The position numbers and the translations under genes are program-made. The notes under the pieces are model-generated. The model was not told where the DNA came from. It saw nothing but the letters and a program-made list of their open reading frames with translations, and made no database searches. A stretch of 64,000 nucleotides of DNA, taken from assembly GCA_963803025.1 (NCBI GenBank), contig CAWDKZ010000018.1:1-64000 (forward strand), given 5' to 3'. The stretch comes from Bog-793 sp963803025. Lineage in GTDB: Bacteria; Actinomycetota; Acidimicrobiia; Acidimicrobiales; Bog-793. Below, one piece after another: positions 50,033-58,544 of the stretch (its first letter is position 1; every line of letters starts with the position of its first letter).

Positions 50033-51760
50033 ATGGACGAAGACACGACGGCTGAACTGCGGGCACGCCTCGTCGCCGCAGAGCAGGAGGTCGCGGAGCT
50101 GCGTCACCGGCTGCACGAGGCGCCACAACGGGTCCGCGTGCTCGAAGAGCGCCTCCTCGAGGTGAAGGGTCAGCTCGCGCAGGCGCTCTCGCACAACGAG
50201 AAGCTCACCTACACGCTCCAGCAGGCGAAGGAGAACATCGCCGCCCTGCGTGAAGAGGTCGACAAGCTCACCCAGACCCCGAACGCCTACGGGACGTTCC
50301 TGCAGCACAACGAGGACGGCACGGTCGACGTCTTCGCGAGCGGTCGCAAGATGCGCGTCGCGCTCCACCCGGCGATCGAGCCGGACAGCCTGCGCCGCGG
50401 TCATGAGGTCGTGCTCAACGAGTCGCTGAACGTCGTGCTCGCGCGCACGTTCGAGCAGTCCGGCGAGGTCGTGACCATCCAGGAGATCCTCGAGGACGGC
50501 AGGCGCGCCCTCGTCGTCGGTCGCGCGGACGAAGAGCACGTCGCCGAGTTCGCCGACGCGCTCGTCGACGCGCGCCTGCGCGCCGGCGACAGCGTGCTCA
50601 TGGACCCGCGCTCGCTGCTGCTGCTCGAGAAGCTGCCGCGTCCAGAGATCGAAGAGGTCGTCCTGGAAGAGGTGCCGGACATCACCTACGCCGACATCGG
50701 CGGCCTCGACGAGCAGATCGAGGCGCTCACCGACGCCGTCGAACTGCCGTATCTCCATCGAGAGCTGTTCGCCGAGCACCAGCTGCCGGCGCCCAAAGGC
50801 ATCCTGCTCTACGGTCCACCGGGGTGTGGCAAGACGCTGATCGCCAAGGCGGTGGCGAACTCGCTCGCGAGAAAGGTCGGCGAGCTGAAGGGCAACGAGA
50901 ACGTCCGCAGCTACTTCCTCAACATCAAGGGACCCGAGCTCCTCAACAAGTACGTCGGCGAGACCGAACGCCAGATCCGACTCGTGTTCCAGCGGGCCCG
51001 GGAAAAGGCCGACGAAGGCGTGCCGGTCATCGTGTTCTTCGACGAGATGGACTCGCTGTTCCGGACGCGGGGCAGCGGCATCAGCTCCGACATGGAATCG
51101 ACGATCGTGCCGCAACTCCTCGCCGAGATCGACGGCGTCGAGGCGTTGCGCGACGTCATCGTGATCGGCGCGTCGAACCGCGAGGACCTCATCGACCCGG
51201 CGATCCTGCGGCCGGGCCGACTCGACGTGAAGATCAAGATCGAGCGTCCCGACGAGTCGGCGGCCCAGCAGATCTTCTCCCGCTACCTCACCGCGGACCT
51301 GCCGCTCAACGCGACGGACGTCGCCGAGCTCGGCGGCGGCGACCCCGCCAAGGCCGTCCGGGTGATGATCGAACGGACGGTCGCCGAGATGTACCGGGCG
51401 GACGACGACAACCGCTTCCTCGAGGTGACCTACCAGAACGGCGACAAGGAGGTCCTGTACTTCCGGGACTTCGCCTCGGGAGCGATGATCGAGAACATCG
51501 TCCGGCGCGCGAAGAGGCTCGGGATCAAACGCGTCCTCCGCGGCGAAGGGCGCGGCATCTGCCTCACCGACCTGCTCGAGTCGATCAAGCAGGAGTACAA
51601 GGAGAACGAGGACCTGCCGAACACGACGAACCCCGACGACTGGGCGAAGATCTCCGGCAAGAAGGGCGAGCGCATCGTCTACGTCCGCACCGTCGTCGAC
51701 CACGGCGACGAGCGCGGCGGCCGGGCGATCGAACGGGTCGGGACCGGCCAGTACCTGTGA
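50033..51760 (+). CDS. arc: Proteasome-activating AAA ATPase ARC/Mpa
   Basis: 575 residues. Layout: N-terminal coiled coil (about 5-80) that binds Pup, tandem OB folds (about 85-205), and an AAA domain with Walker A GPPGCGKT (261-268), Walker B VIVFFDEMD (332-340) and the second region of homology. It ends GQYL, the tail that docks on the 20S core. The hexamer unfolds pupylated proteins and feeds them to PrcBA. The ATG has GAGGAGGTG about 10 nt upstream. The trmI-fdx-arc-dop-pup-prcBA order resembles other actinobacteria. Confidence 0.97.
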   Translation: MDEDTTAELRARLVAAEQEVAELRHRLHEAPQRVRVLEERLLEVKGQLAQALSHNEKLTYTLQQAKENIAALREEVDKLTQTPNAYGTFLQHNEDGTVDVFASGRKMRVALHPAIEPDSLRRGHEVVLNESLNVVLARTFEQSGEVVTIQEILEDGRRALVVGRADEEHVAEFADALVDARLRAGDSVLMDPRSLLLLEKLPRPEIEEVVLEEVPDITYADIGGLDEQIEALTDAVELPYLHRELFAEHQLPAPKGILLYGPPGCGKTLIAKAVANSLARKVGELKGNENVRSYFLNIKGPELLNKYVGETERQIRLVFQRAREKADEGVPVIVFFDEMDSLFRTRGSGISSDMESTIVPQLLAEIDGVEALRDVIVIGASNREDLIDPAILRPGRLDVKIKIERPDESAAQQIFSRYLTADLPLNATDVAELGGGDPAKAVRVMIERTVAEMYRADDDNRFLEVTYQNGDKEVLYFRDFASGAMIENIVRRAKRLGIKRVLRGEGRGICLTDLLESIKQEYKENEDLPNTTNPDDWAKISGKKGERIVYVRTVVDHGDERGGRAIERVGTGQYL

Positions 51761-51827
51761 GCGACCGGCTTCGGGCCGGAAGTGCGGGCCGGGGCGGCGG
51801 CGACGGTCGGTGACGCGACAAGTCCAC

Positions 51828-51833
51828 TAGGGT
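51828..51833 (+). promoter_or_regulatory. -10-like TAGGGT before dop
   Basis: TAGGGT ends 7 nt before the dop ATG and no Shine-Dalgarno is present, suggesting a leaderless dop-pup transcript. Confidence 0.5.
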
Positions 51834-51840
51834 CGGCCGC

Positions 51841-53346
51841 ATGGCGATCCCGAAGGTCTGCGGCCTCGAGACCGAATACGGGGTGCGTCTCGCGGGCTCG
51901 GCGGACACCAATCCGACCGCGGCCTCGTCGATGCTCGTCAACGCCTACGCCACCGAGCTCTCGGGCCGCGTCGGCTGGGACTTCGAGGACGAGTCCCCCG
52001 GCAACGACGCCCGCGGCTTCGTCCGCGAGGGCGCCACCCCGCCCGAGGTCGAGATGAACCTCGTCAACACCGTCCTCACGAACGGGGCCCGCTACTACGT
52101 CGACCACGCCCATCCCGAGTACTCGACGCCCGAGTGCTCGACGGCGATCGAGCTCGTCGCCCACGACAAGGCGGGCGAGCTCGTGCTGGTGCGCTCCATG
52201 GCCGCGGCCAGCCGCCTCCTGCCCCCCGGTGGGGCGATCGTCGTCTACAAGAACAACTCCGACGGCAAGGGCAACTCCTACGGCTGCCACGAGAACTACC
52301 TCGTCGACCGCACCGTGCCCTTCGTCCGCATCGCGCGCGACCTCACCGCGCACCTCGTCACCCGCCAGGTCTACACGGGGGCCGGCAAGGTCGGTTGCGA
52401 GGAGGTCGGGCGCCGATCGGCCGCCTTCGAGATCGGGCAGCGGGCCGACTTCTTCGAAGAGGAGGTCGGCCTCGAGACGACCCTGAAGCGACCGATCATC
52501 AACACGCGCGACGAGCCGCACGCCAACGCGGAGCGATACCGCCGGCTCCACGTGATCACCGGCGACGCCAACCTCGCCGAGGTCGCGACGCTCCTCAAGA
52601 TCGGCGTGACGGCGATCGTGCTGCTCCTCATCGAGGACGACGCCCTGGGCCCGGACGCACTCGTGCTCGCCCGTCCCGTCCAGGCGATGCACACCGTCTC
52701 GCACGACCTGACGTTGCGCACCCCGCTCGACCTCGCCTCGGGCGAGCGGATGACGGCGACCGAGGTGCAGTGGCGGCTGCTCGACCTGGCGCGCAAGTAC
52801 AACGAGGTCCACGGGCTGGAGCCCCTCGGTGACGACGGAGTCGGCGCGTACGTGCTCGACCGCTGGGAGTCCGTGCTCGGCGCGCTGGAGTCGAACGCCT
52901 CGACGCTGCACCGCACCCTCGACTGGGTCGCCAAGCTCGAGCTCATCGACGCCTACTGTGCCCGGCACGACTGCGGCCTCGACGACCATCGCGTGCAGGT
53001 CCTCGACCTGCAGTACCACGACCTGCGCGCCGAGCGGTCACTGTTCCGGCGTCTCGGCATGGAGCGTGTCGTCGACGACGCGACGATTCGGCGCGCGGTC
53101 ACCGATCCGCCGACGACGACGCGGGCCTACTTCCGCGGCGAGTGCCTGAAGCGCTACCCGGGGTCGATCGTGGCCGCCAACTGGGACTCGGTCGTGTTCG
53201 ACGTCGGCGCGGACCCGCTGCGACGCGTGCCGATGATGGAGCCCTTGCGGGGGAGCGCGGCACACGTCGCTACGCTGCTGGAAAGATGTGGCAGCGCCGC
53301 CGAGCTCGTCGGGCGACTCAGCGGTGAGGAGGACGGAGATGGCTGA
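51841..53346 (+). CDS. dop: Pup deamidase/depupylase Dop
   Basis: 501 residues of the carboxylate-amine ligase fold. CGLETEYGVRL is the nucleotide-site start and VDHAHPEYSTPECS carries the catalytic Asp region; NNSDGKGNSYGCHENYL and INTRDEPHANAERYRRLHVITGD are shared with PafA. Dop cleaves Pup from proteins and, where Pup ends in Gln, deamidates it. Since Pup here already ends in Glu, only depupylation is required. The longer N-terminal region compared with PafA (452) is typical. It overlaps pup by 8 bp. Confidence 0.95.
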   Translation: MAIPKVCGLETEYGVRLAGSADTNPTAASSMLVNAYATELSGRVGWDFEDESPGNDARGFVREGATPPEVEMNLVNTVLTNGARYYVDHAHPEYSTPECSTAIELVAHDKAGELVLVRSMAAASRLLPPGGAIVVYKNNSDGKGNSYGCHENYLVDRTVPFVRIARDLTAHLVTRQVYTGAGKVGCEEVGRRSAAFEIGQRADFFEEEVGLETTLKRPIINTRDEPHANAERYRRLHVITGDANLAEVATLLKIGVTAIVLLLIEDDALGPDALVLARPVQAMHTVSHDLTLRTPLDLASGERMTATEVQWRLLDLARKYNEVHGLEPLGDDGVGAYVLDRWESVLGALESNASTLHRTLDWVAKLELIDAYCARHDCGLDDHRVQVLDLQYHDLRAERSLFRRLGMERVVDDATIRRAVTDPPTTTRAYFRGECLKRYPGSIVAANWDSVVFDVGADPLRRVPMMEPLRGSAAHVATLLERCGSAAELVGRLSGEEDGDG

Positions 53347-53539
53347 ACGCGAGCTCAAGCGGCGATCGGCGCCCCAGCGCCAGGCCCCAGAGCCGACCGA
53401 GGAGGAGGTCCCCCAGGGCTCCGAGAAGGGCGAGCGCCTGAAGGCCGAGATCGACGATCTGCTCGACGAGATCGACGACGTCCTCGAGGACAACGCCGAA
53501 GAGTTCGTGCGCAACTACGTGCAAAAGGGGGGGGAGTAG
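53339..53539 (+). CDS. pup: Prokaryotic ubiquitin-like protein Pup, GGE ending
   Basis: 66 residues, mostly disordered and acidic. The helical ARC-binding segment is GERLKAEIDDLLDEIDDVLEDN and the tail is NYVQKGGE. PafA links the C-terminal Glu side chain to lysines of target proteins. Ending in Glu rather than Gln means no prior deamidation is needed. The ATG at 53339 has GAGGAGG upstream and lies inside the dop 3' end, so pup is translated by coupling to dop. Confidence 0.97.
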   Translation: MAERELKRRSAPQRQAPEPTEEEVPQGSEKGERLKAEIDDLLDEIDDVLEDNAEEFVRNYVQKGGE

Positions 53540-53561
53540 GTGGCCGGTCGCCGCCGGACAC

Positions 53562-53567
53562 TAGGGT
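53562..53567 (+). promoter_or_regulatory. -10-like TAGGGT before prcB
   Basis: TAGGGT ends 9 nt before the prcB ATG, matching the dop box in sequence. Confidence 0.45.
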
Positions 53568-53576
53568 TCGTCCCCG

Positions 53577-54383
53577 ATGGCCCTGTATCTCTTCCCGCCC
53601 GCTGACGACCCCGGTCCGAACTTCGTCGAGCTGCTGCGCCGCGCCCATCCGGGCGTCGCGCTCCCGGGGACCTCGACGCCGCTGGCCGAGGTCCCTCAGG
53701 CGACGACCATCGCCGCGCTGCGCTACGCCGGCGGCGTCGTCGTGGCGGGGGACCGCCGTGCGACCGAGGGGGTCGCCATCGCCCACCGCAGCATCGAGAA
53801 GGTCTTCCCCGCCGACCGCTTCTCCGCCGTCGCGATCGCCGGCGCGGCCGGTCCGGCGATCGAGATGGTGCGGCTCTTCCAGGTCCAGCTCGAGCACTAC
53901 GAGAAGGTCGAGGGAGCGGTGCTCACCCTCGAGGGCAAGGCCAACCAGCTCGCCCAGCTCGTCCGAGACCACCTGCCGATGGCGATGCAGGGCCTCGGCG
54001 TCGTGCCGTTGTTCGCCGGCTGGGACGCGATCCGCCAGACCGGGCGGATCTTCACCTACGACCTCACGGGCGGGCGCTACGAGGAGACCGACTTCCACGC
54101 GACCGGCTCCGGCGGTCGGGACGCGAAGACGACGATCAAGCTGGGCTTCCGCGAGGACCTCACCCGGATAGAAGGCGTCGAGCTCGCCGTCGAGTCCCTC
54201 TACGAGGCGGCCGACGAGGACTCGGCGACCGGCGGGCCCGACCCGGTGCGGGGCATCTACCCGATCATCGCCACCGTCGACTCGACGGGGTTCACCCGGC
54301 TCGAGGACGGCGAGGTCGCCGAGCGGTTCGCCGCGATCCTCGCCCGGCGCGGGACGGGCGCGTCAGGTGGTGACCGCCGATGA
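53577..54383 (+). CDS. prcB: 20S proteasome beta subunit
   Basis: 268 residues. A ~42-residue propeptide ends before TTIAALRY, so Thr43 should be the mature N-terminal nucleophile. The catalytic Asp lies in VVVAGDRRATEG and the Lys in IEKVF. Four rings of seven with PrcA form the core particle. Its stop overlaps the prcA ATG by four bases. Confidence 0.96.
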   Translation: MALYLFPPADDPGPNFVELLRRAHPGVALPGTSTPLAEVPQATTIAALRYAGGVVVAGDRRATEGVAIAHRSIEKVFPADRFSAVAIAGAAGPAIEMVRLFQVQLEHYEKVEGAVLTLEGKANQLAQLVRDHLPMAMQGLGVVPLFAGWDAIRQTGRIFTYDLTGGRYEETDFHATGSGGRDAKTTIKLGFREDLTRIEGVELAVESLYEAADEDSATGGPDPVRGIYPIIATVDSTGFTRLEDGEVAERFAAILARRGTGASGGDRR

Positions 54384-55057
54384 CGATGCCGTACTACGTC
54401 GCGCCGGAACAGGTGATGAAGGATCGCGCCGAGTACGCGCAGAAGGGGATCGCGCGCGGCCGGGCGCTCGTCGCCGTGGCCTACGGCGACGGCATCCTCA
54501 TCGTCGCCGAGAACCCTTCGCGCACGCTGCACAAGGTGAGCGAGATCTACGATCGGGTCGCCTTCGCCGGGGTCGGAAAGTACAACGAATTCGACCAGTT
54601 GCGGGTGGCTGGCATCCGTCATGCCGACACGAAGGGCTACACCTACTCCCGGGAGGACGTCGACGCGCGCTCGCTCGCCAACCTCTACGCCCAGTACCTG
54701 GGTCAGGTGTTCACCCACGAGATGAAACCCCTCGAGGTCGAGATCCTCGTCGCCGAGCTCTCGCCGACCGGCGACCACCGGCTCTACCACATCGCTTACG
54801 ACGGGACGGTCGTCGACGAGGAGAACTGGACCGTCCTCGGCGGCGAGGCCGAGGCGATCGCCTCCCGGCTCGAGCAGGCCTTTGCAACGGATTGGACCCT
54901 CGGCACGGCCCTCAAGAGCTGCGTGGCGTGCCTCGCGGGTCCGGACAGGACCCTCGGCATCGACGACCTGGAGGTCGGCGTGCTCGAGAAGTCCGCGGGG
55001 CGGCGGGCGTTCCGCCGTGTCGAGCGGGCCGAACTCAGCGCCCTCCTCGCCGCCTGA
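54380..55057 (+). CDS. prcA: 20S proteasome alpha subunit
   Basis: 225 residues. The N-terminal YYVAPEQVMKDRAEYAQKGIARGRALVAVAYGDGI forms the gate and first helix of alpha subunits; GVGKYNEFDQLRVAGIRHADTKGYTYSREDV follows. It makes the outer rings that bind ARC. No catalytic Thr, as expected. It ends inside the 3' end of the convergent DUF2007-like gene (23-bp overlap). Confidence 0.95.
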   Translation: MTMPYYVAPEQVMKDRAEYAQKGIARGRALVAVAYGDGILIVAENPSRTLHKVSEIYDRVAFAGVGKYNEFDQLRVAGIRHADTKGYTYSREDVDARSLANLYAQYLGQVFTHEMKPLEVEILVAELSPTGDHRLYHIAYDGTVVDEENWTVLGGEAEAIASRLEQAFATDWTLGTALKSCVACLAGPDRTLGIDDLEVGVLEKSAGRRAFRRVERAELSALLAA

Positions 55058-55349
55058 GGCGACCGAGCCAGCGCCGGTGGCCCTGGCGGCGCGGACGGCG
55101 GATCACACGACGCTCGGCGAGGCTGTCGAAGGTCGCGTCGACGGCGTCGCCGAGCAGGATCTCCTCGGCGAGAGCGAGTTTGGCCGCGGGGACGAGGACG
55201 TCGATCTCGGTGGGAAAAGGGTACGGGCCTTCGGACGGTCCGCGCATCACCGCCGCGATGCCCTCCGCCCGCAGCCGCCCGACGACGAGACGGCCGGCGA
55301 CCGAGCCGACGACCGTCGTCAGATAGACCAACGGCTCCGCCGATTCCAT
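55035..55349 (-). CDS. Small DUF2007-like protein
   Basis: 104 residues from the ATG at 55349. The segment PLVYLTTVVGSVAGRLVVGRLRAEGIAAVMRGPSEGPYPFPTEIDVLVPAAKLALAEEILLG resembles the DUF2007 (putative signal-transducing) fold, which has this sequence of strand, helix and AxxAxxxL helix. An Arg-rich tail follows. Function unknown. It lies divergently to pafA, with the insertion sequence between them. Confidence 0.65.
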   Translation of the reverse strand: MESAEPLVYLTTVVGSVAGRLVVGRLRAEGIAAVMRGPSEGPYPFPTEIDVLVPAAKLALAEEILLGDAVDATFDSLAERRVIRRPRRQGHRRWLGRLRRRGGR

Positions 55350-55355
55350 CCCCCG

Positions 55356-55361
55356 AGGGTA
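55356..55361 (-). promoter_or_regulatory. -10-like TACCCT before the DUF2007-like gene
   Basis: On the minus strand TACCCT ends 6 nt before the ATG at 55349. Confidence 0.4.
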
Positions 55362-55403
55362 TCCGCAGCGCGCGCCAGCTCCGACCTGAGGTCGTGCCGC
55401 TAG

Positions 55404-57157
55404 GGCGGTGTTGGACAAAGGCCTTTCACCGGGGGCTGACGGGTCGTAGCGTTCGATCGGGTCCTCGGGACGATGACCTGATCGAAGAGCCGTGGTCGAG
55501 GGTGAAAAGCGGCCTCGCAGATTGGCCTTTGGCCTCATAGACGTCCCTCTTTGTCACTCCCGAGGGCCCACTACGTGGTGTTCAGCACCCAGCCCTCCTC
55601 GAAGGCGAGCCCGAGCGCCAAGAGACGGCGGAGATTGAGGGCTGCGACACGGATCTGGAGCCAGGAGTTGTTGCGCTCGATCCCCCGATAGCGGAGGCGG
55701 CGGTTTCCCTTCGCGACGAGCCAGGAGATCGAGCGCTCGGCCATCGGGCGGTGTCTCCGGTAGGTCGCCGTCACCTCGGGGTCGCGCCAGGCGGCCCGGG
55801 CGGCGACGAGCTCGTCGTCGTTCGGCCCGATCGTGAACGAGCGCGCCGTCGCCGTCGTGCAGCGGGAACGCAACGGGCAGGGCTCACAGTGCGGGGCGAA
55901 CTTCGCCACCCCGGTCGGGGAGAACCGGGCGGTGTGACCGGCCGGGCAGGTGACGGTGCGCGCCTCGTGGTCGACGCTGAACTCGTCTCGCCGCAACCCG
56001 CCTTTGACGGCCGGGTGGGAGGGCATCGGCTTGATGACGAGACGGTGGCGGCGGAGCTTCAGTTCTCTCCTCGTCGGGCCCGATCCATAAGCGGAGTCGG
56101 CGAGCACCTCGAGCCCGGAGGGCTCGTCCCCCAGGAGGGCGACGCCGGTCGGCCCGTCCGGGGCGTTCGCCGGCGTGATCGCGGCCCCGGTCACGAGGCC
56201 GGTGTCCGGTTCGACACAGAGGTGCGCCTTGAACCCGTCTTTCCTCACCGAGACCGACTTGTGGCCGTGACGGGCCTCTTGGTCGACGACCGAGATCAGA
56301 CGGTCCTTGGCCACCCGACGGGCGATGCGCCAGGTCCCATCTTTCTCGCCGGGCTCGACGTCTTGGGCCGAGACGAGGGCGAGCAGGCCCAGGGCGTCGG
56401 CCTGGTCCTGGTCGAGTGCTTCATCATCGACGGCGTCGAGGAGCGTCGTCGCGTCCGTAACGAGCGCCGAGACGAGCCCGTCGCGCACCTCGGCATCCGA
56501 CCAGTCGATGACGGGCTTCTTTCCCGTCGAGTAGTCCTGGCCGAGCTCGAGCGCCTCGAGCCGGGGGATCTCAGCCCGCACCCGGCGGATCGCCGAGATG
56601 ATCTGGGTGACGGTGTCCTGGGTGGCGACCGCGTCGTCGAGGATCGTCGAGTCGAGGGCCCGGCGGTGCTTCGTTCTCAGCACGCCGGTCTCTGCGACAA
56701 CCCGGCGGACGGCGTCGAGGATCCGTTCGGGACGGCCAGAGTTGCGGAGCCGGGCGCGCCAATAGGTGAGATTCGTGAAGTCGAAGCCCGGATCGTCGAG
56801 GGCCAGCCCGCAGGCGACCTTCCAGTCGATCCGCGTCCTCAGCGCCCGGATCGCGTCACGGTCCGAGAGTCCCTCCAAGGCCTGGAGCACCATCACCGAG
56901 CAGATGACGTCGACCGGGATCGAGGGCCGCCCGCGGCCCGACGGGAAGAGGTCGGCGAAGTCCCCATCCTGGAAGAGCTCGCCGCGGTGATCGGCGAGGA
57001 AGGCATAGATCGTGCCCTCTTCGACGAGGCCACGGCAGAACGCCGCCGCGTCGAGCATCTGACGGTCTGGATTCGATCTTCCCTGCATGCACCCAGTCTT
57101 GTGGGTGCGCGGGCAATTCGCGAGCACCCTCAAAGAGGCGCTTTAATCAACACCGAC
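55404..57157 (-). mobile_element. IS1182-type insertion sequence with CTAG target duplication
   Basis: The ends read GGCGGTGTTG at 55404 and CAACACCGAC up to 57157, inverted repeats matching at 9 of 10 positions, with weaker matches further in. Both sides are flanked by CTAG (55400-55403 and 57158-57161), a 4-bp target duplication. The element, about 1.75 kb, splits a divergent promoter region of about 65 bp between the DUF2007-like gene and pafA. The 55404-55570 part has no gene. Confidence 0.85.
55571..57088 (-). CDS. IS1182-family transposase
   Basis: 505 residues from the ATG at 57088 (MQGRSNPDRQMLDAA, typical of the family; the frame is open to 57133). The N-terminal half has FLADHRGELF and RGRPSIPVDVICSVMVLQAL. 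The DDE residues are likely in LDSTILDDAV, LADSAYGSG and the Glu of RPMAERSISWL. A Cys cluster (HCEPCPLRSRC) lies between. It appears intact. It is read away from pafA. Confidence 0.9.
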   Translation of the reverse strand: MQGRSNPDRQMLDAAAFCRGLVEEGTIYAFLADHRGELFQDGDFADLFPSGRGRPSIPVDVICSVMVLQALEGLSDRDAIRALRTRIDWKVACGLALDDPGFDFTNLTYWRARLRNSGRPERILDAVRRVVAETGVLRTKHRRALDSTILDDAVATQDTVTQIISAIRRVRAEIPRLEALELGQDYSTGKKPVIDWSDAEVRDGLVSALVTDATTLLDAVDDEALDQDQADALGLLALVSAQDVEPGEKDGTWRIARRVAKDRLISVVDQEARHGHKSVSVRKDGFKAHLCVEPDTGLVTGAAITPANAPDGPTGVALLGDEPSGLEVLADSAYGSGPTRRELKLRRHRLVIKPMPSHPAVKGGLRRDEFSVDHEARTVTCPAGHTARFSPTGVAKFAPHCEPCPLRSRCTTATARSFTIGPNDDELVAARAAWRDPEVTATYRRHRPMAERSISWLVAKGNRRLRYRGIERNNSWLQIRVAALNLRRLLALGLAFEEGWVLNTT

Positions 57158-57158
57158 C

Positions 57159-57164
57159 TAGCTT
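57159..57164 (+). promoter_or_regulatory. -10-like TAGCTT of pafA at the edge of the insertion sequence
   Basis: TAGCTT ends 8 nt before the pafA GTG and begins inside the duplicated CTAG target. The region where a -35 would lie is now insertion-sequence DNA. Confidence 0.45.
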
Positions 57165-57172
57165 GACTCCTC

Positions 57173-58531
57173 GTGGACCGGCGCATCTTCGGACTCGAGA
57201 ACGAGTACGGCGTCACGTGCACGCTCCGCGGACAGAGACGGCTCAGCCCCGACGAGGTCGCGCGCTACCTGTTCCGCCGCGTCGTGAGCTGGGGCCGGTC
57301 CTCCAACGTGTTCTTGGAGAACGGGGCGCGGCTCTACCTCGACGTCGGCAGCCACCCGGAGTACGCCACCCCCGAGTGCGACTCGATCGAGGACGTCGTC
57401 GCGCACGACAAGGCGGGGGAGCGGATCCTCGCGGGTCTCGCCGAATCGGCCGAGGCGCGTCTGCGCGAAGAAGGCATCCGCGGCATCGTCTACCTGTTCA
57501 AGAACAACACGGATTCGGCGGGGAACTCCTATGGCTGCCACGAGAACTACCTCACCGCCCGACGGGACGACTTCGTCCACTACGCCCAGGTGCTGATCCC
57601 GTTCCTCGTCACGCGCCAGATCTACGCCGGCGCGGGCAAGGTCCTCCAGACCGCCCGGGGCGCCGTCTACTGCATCTCCCAGCGCGCCGAACACATCTGG
57701 GAGGGCGTCTCCTCGGCGACGACCCGGTCGCGCCCGATCATCAACACTCGCGACGAGCCGCACGCCGACGCCGAACGCTACCGGCGTCTCCACGTCATCG
57801 TCGGCGATTCCAACATGAGCGAGTACGCGACCTATCTCAAGATCGGTGCGACGAGCATCATGCTGCGGATGCTCGAGGACCAGAACGTCGTGTTGCGCGA
57901 CATGACGCTCGAGGACCCGATCCGCGCGATCCGCGAGATCAGCCACGACATCACGTGCCGCCGCCGAATCCGGCTCGCGAACGGACGCGAGGTGAGCGCG
58001 CTCGACATCCAGTCCGAGTACCTCGGGCGGGCGGTCCGCTACGCCGCCCGGCACGGCCTGCCGCCGATGGAGACGCGCGCGCTCGAGATGTGGCAGCACT
58101 GCGTGGAGACGATCGAGCGCGACCCGCTGCTGCTCGTGCGCGAGTGCGACTGGGTCATCAAGCACGACCTCGTGGAGCGCTACCGGGAGAGACACTCGCT
58201 CGGGCTCGGCAGTCCACGCGTCGCGCTGTTGGATCTCCAGTACCATGACGTCAGCCAGCGACGCAGCATCTTCTACCGCCTGCAAGATCGAGGGCTCCTC
58301 GAGCGTGTCGTCACCGACGCCGCGATCGCCGAGGCGATGGATGCACCACCGGCCACCACGCGGGCCCGCCTGCGCGGGGAGTTCATCCGTCGGGCCAAGG
58401 AACGTCGGCGCGACTTCACCGTCGATTGGGTGCATCTCAAGTTGAACGATCAGACTCAGCGGACCGTGCTGCTGAAAGACCCGTTCCGGGCGCACGACGA
58501 GCGCGTCGAACGCCTCATCGAGTCGATGTAG
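57173..58531 (+). CDS. pafA: Pup--protein ligase PafA
   Basis: 452 residues from a GTG. IFGLENEYGVTCTL is the ATP-site start and YLDVGSHPEYATPEC carries the catalytic Asp region; FKNNTDSAGNSYGCHENYL and INTRDEPHADAERYRRLHVIVGD parallel Dop. PafA uses ATP to join the C-terminal Glu of Pup to substrate lysines. It is the only Pup ligase seen, so pupylation depends on it. It starts 15 bp from the inserted IS1182-type element. The frame is intact. Confidence 0.96.
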   Translation: MDRRIFGLENEYGVTCTLRGQRRLSPDEVARYLFRRVVSWGRSSNVFLENGARLYLDVGSHPEYATPECDSIEDVVAHDKAGERILAGLAESAEARLREEGIRGIVYLFKNNTDSAGNSYGCHENYLTARRDDFVHYAQVLIPFLVTRQIYAGAGKVLQTARGAVYCISQRAEHIWEGVSSATTRSRPIINTRDEPHADAERYRRLHVIVGDSNMSEYATYLKIGATSIMLRMLEDQNVVLRDMTLEDPIRAIREISHDITCRRRIRLANGREVSALDIQSEYLGRAVRYAARHGLPPMETRALEMWQHCVETIERDPLLLVRECDWVIKHDLVERYRERHSLGLGSPRVALLDLQYHDVSQRRSIFYRLQDRGLLERVVTDAAIAEAMDAPPATTRARLRGEFIRRAKERRRDFTVDWVHLKLNDQTQRTVLLKDPFRAHDERVERLIESM

Positions 58532-58544
58532 AAGACGAGGAATC

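Noticed and set aside
55751..57166. 471-codon plus-strand frame
   Set aside because: Antisense of the IS1182-family transposase; no start context or motifs.
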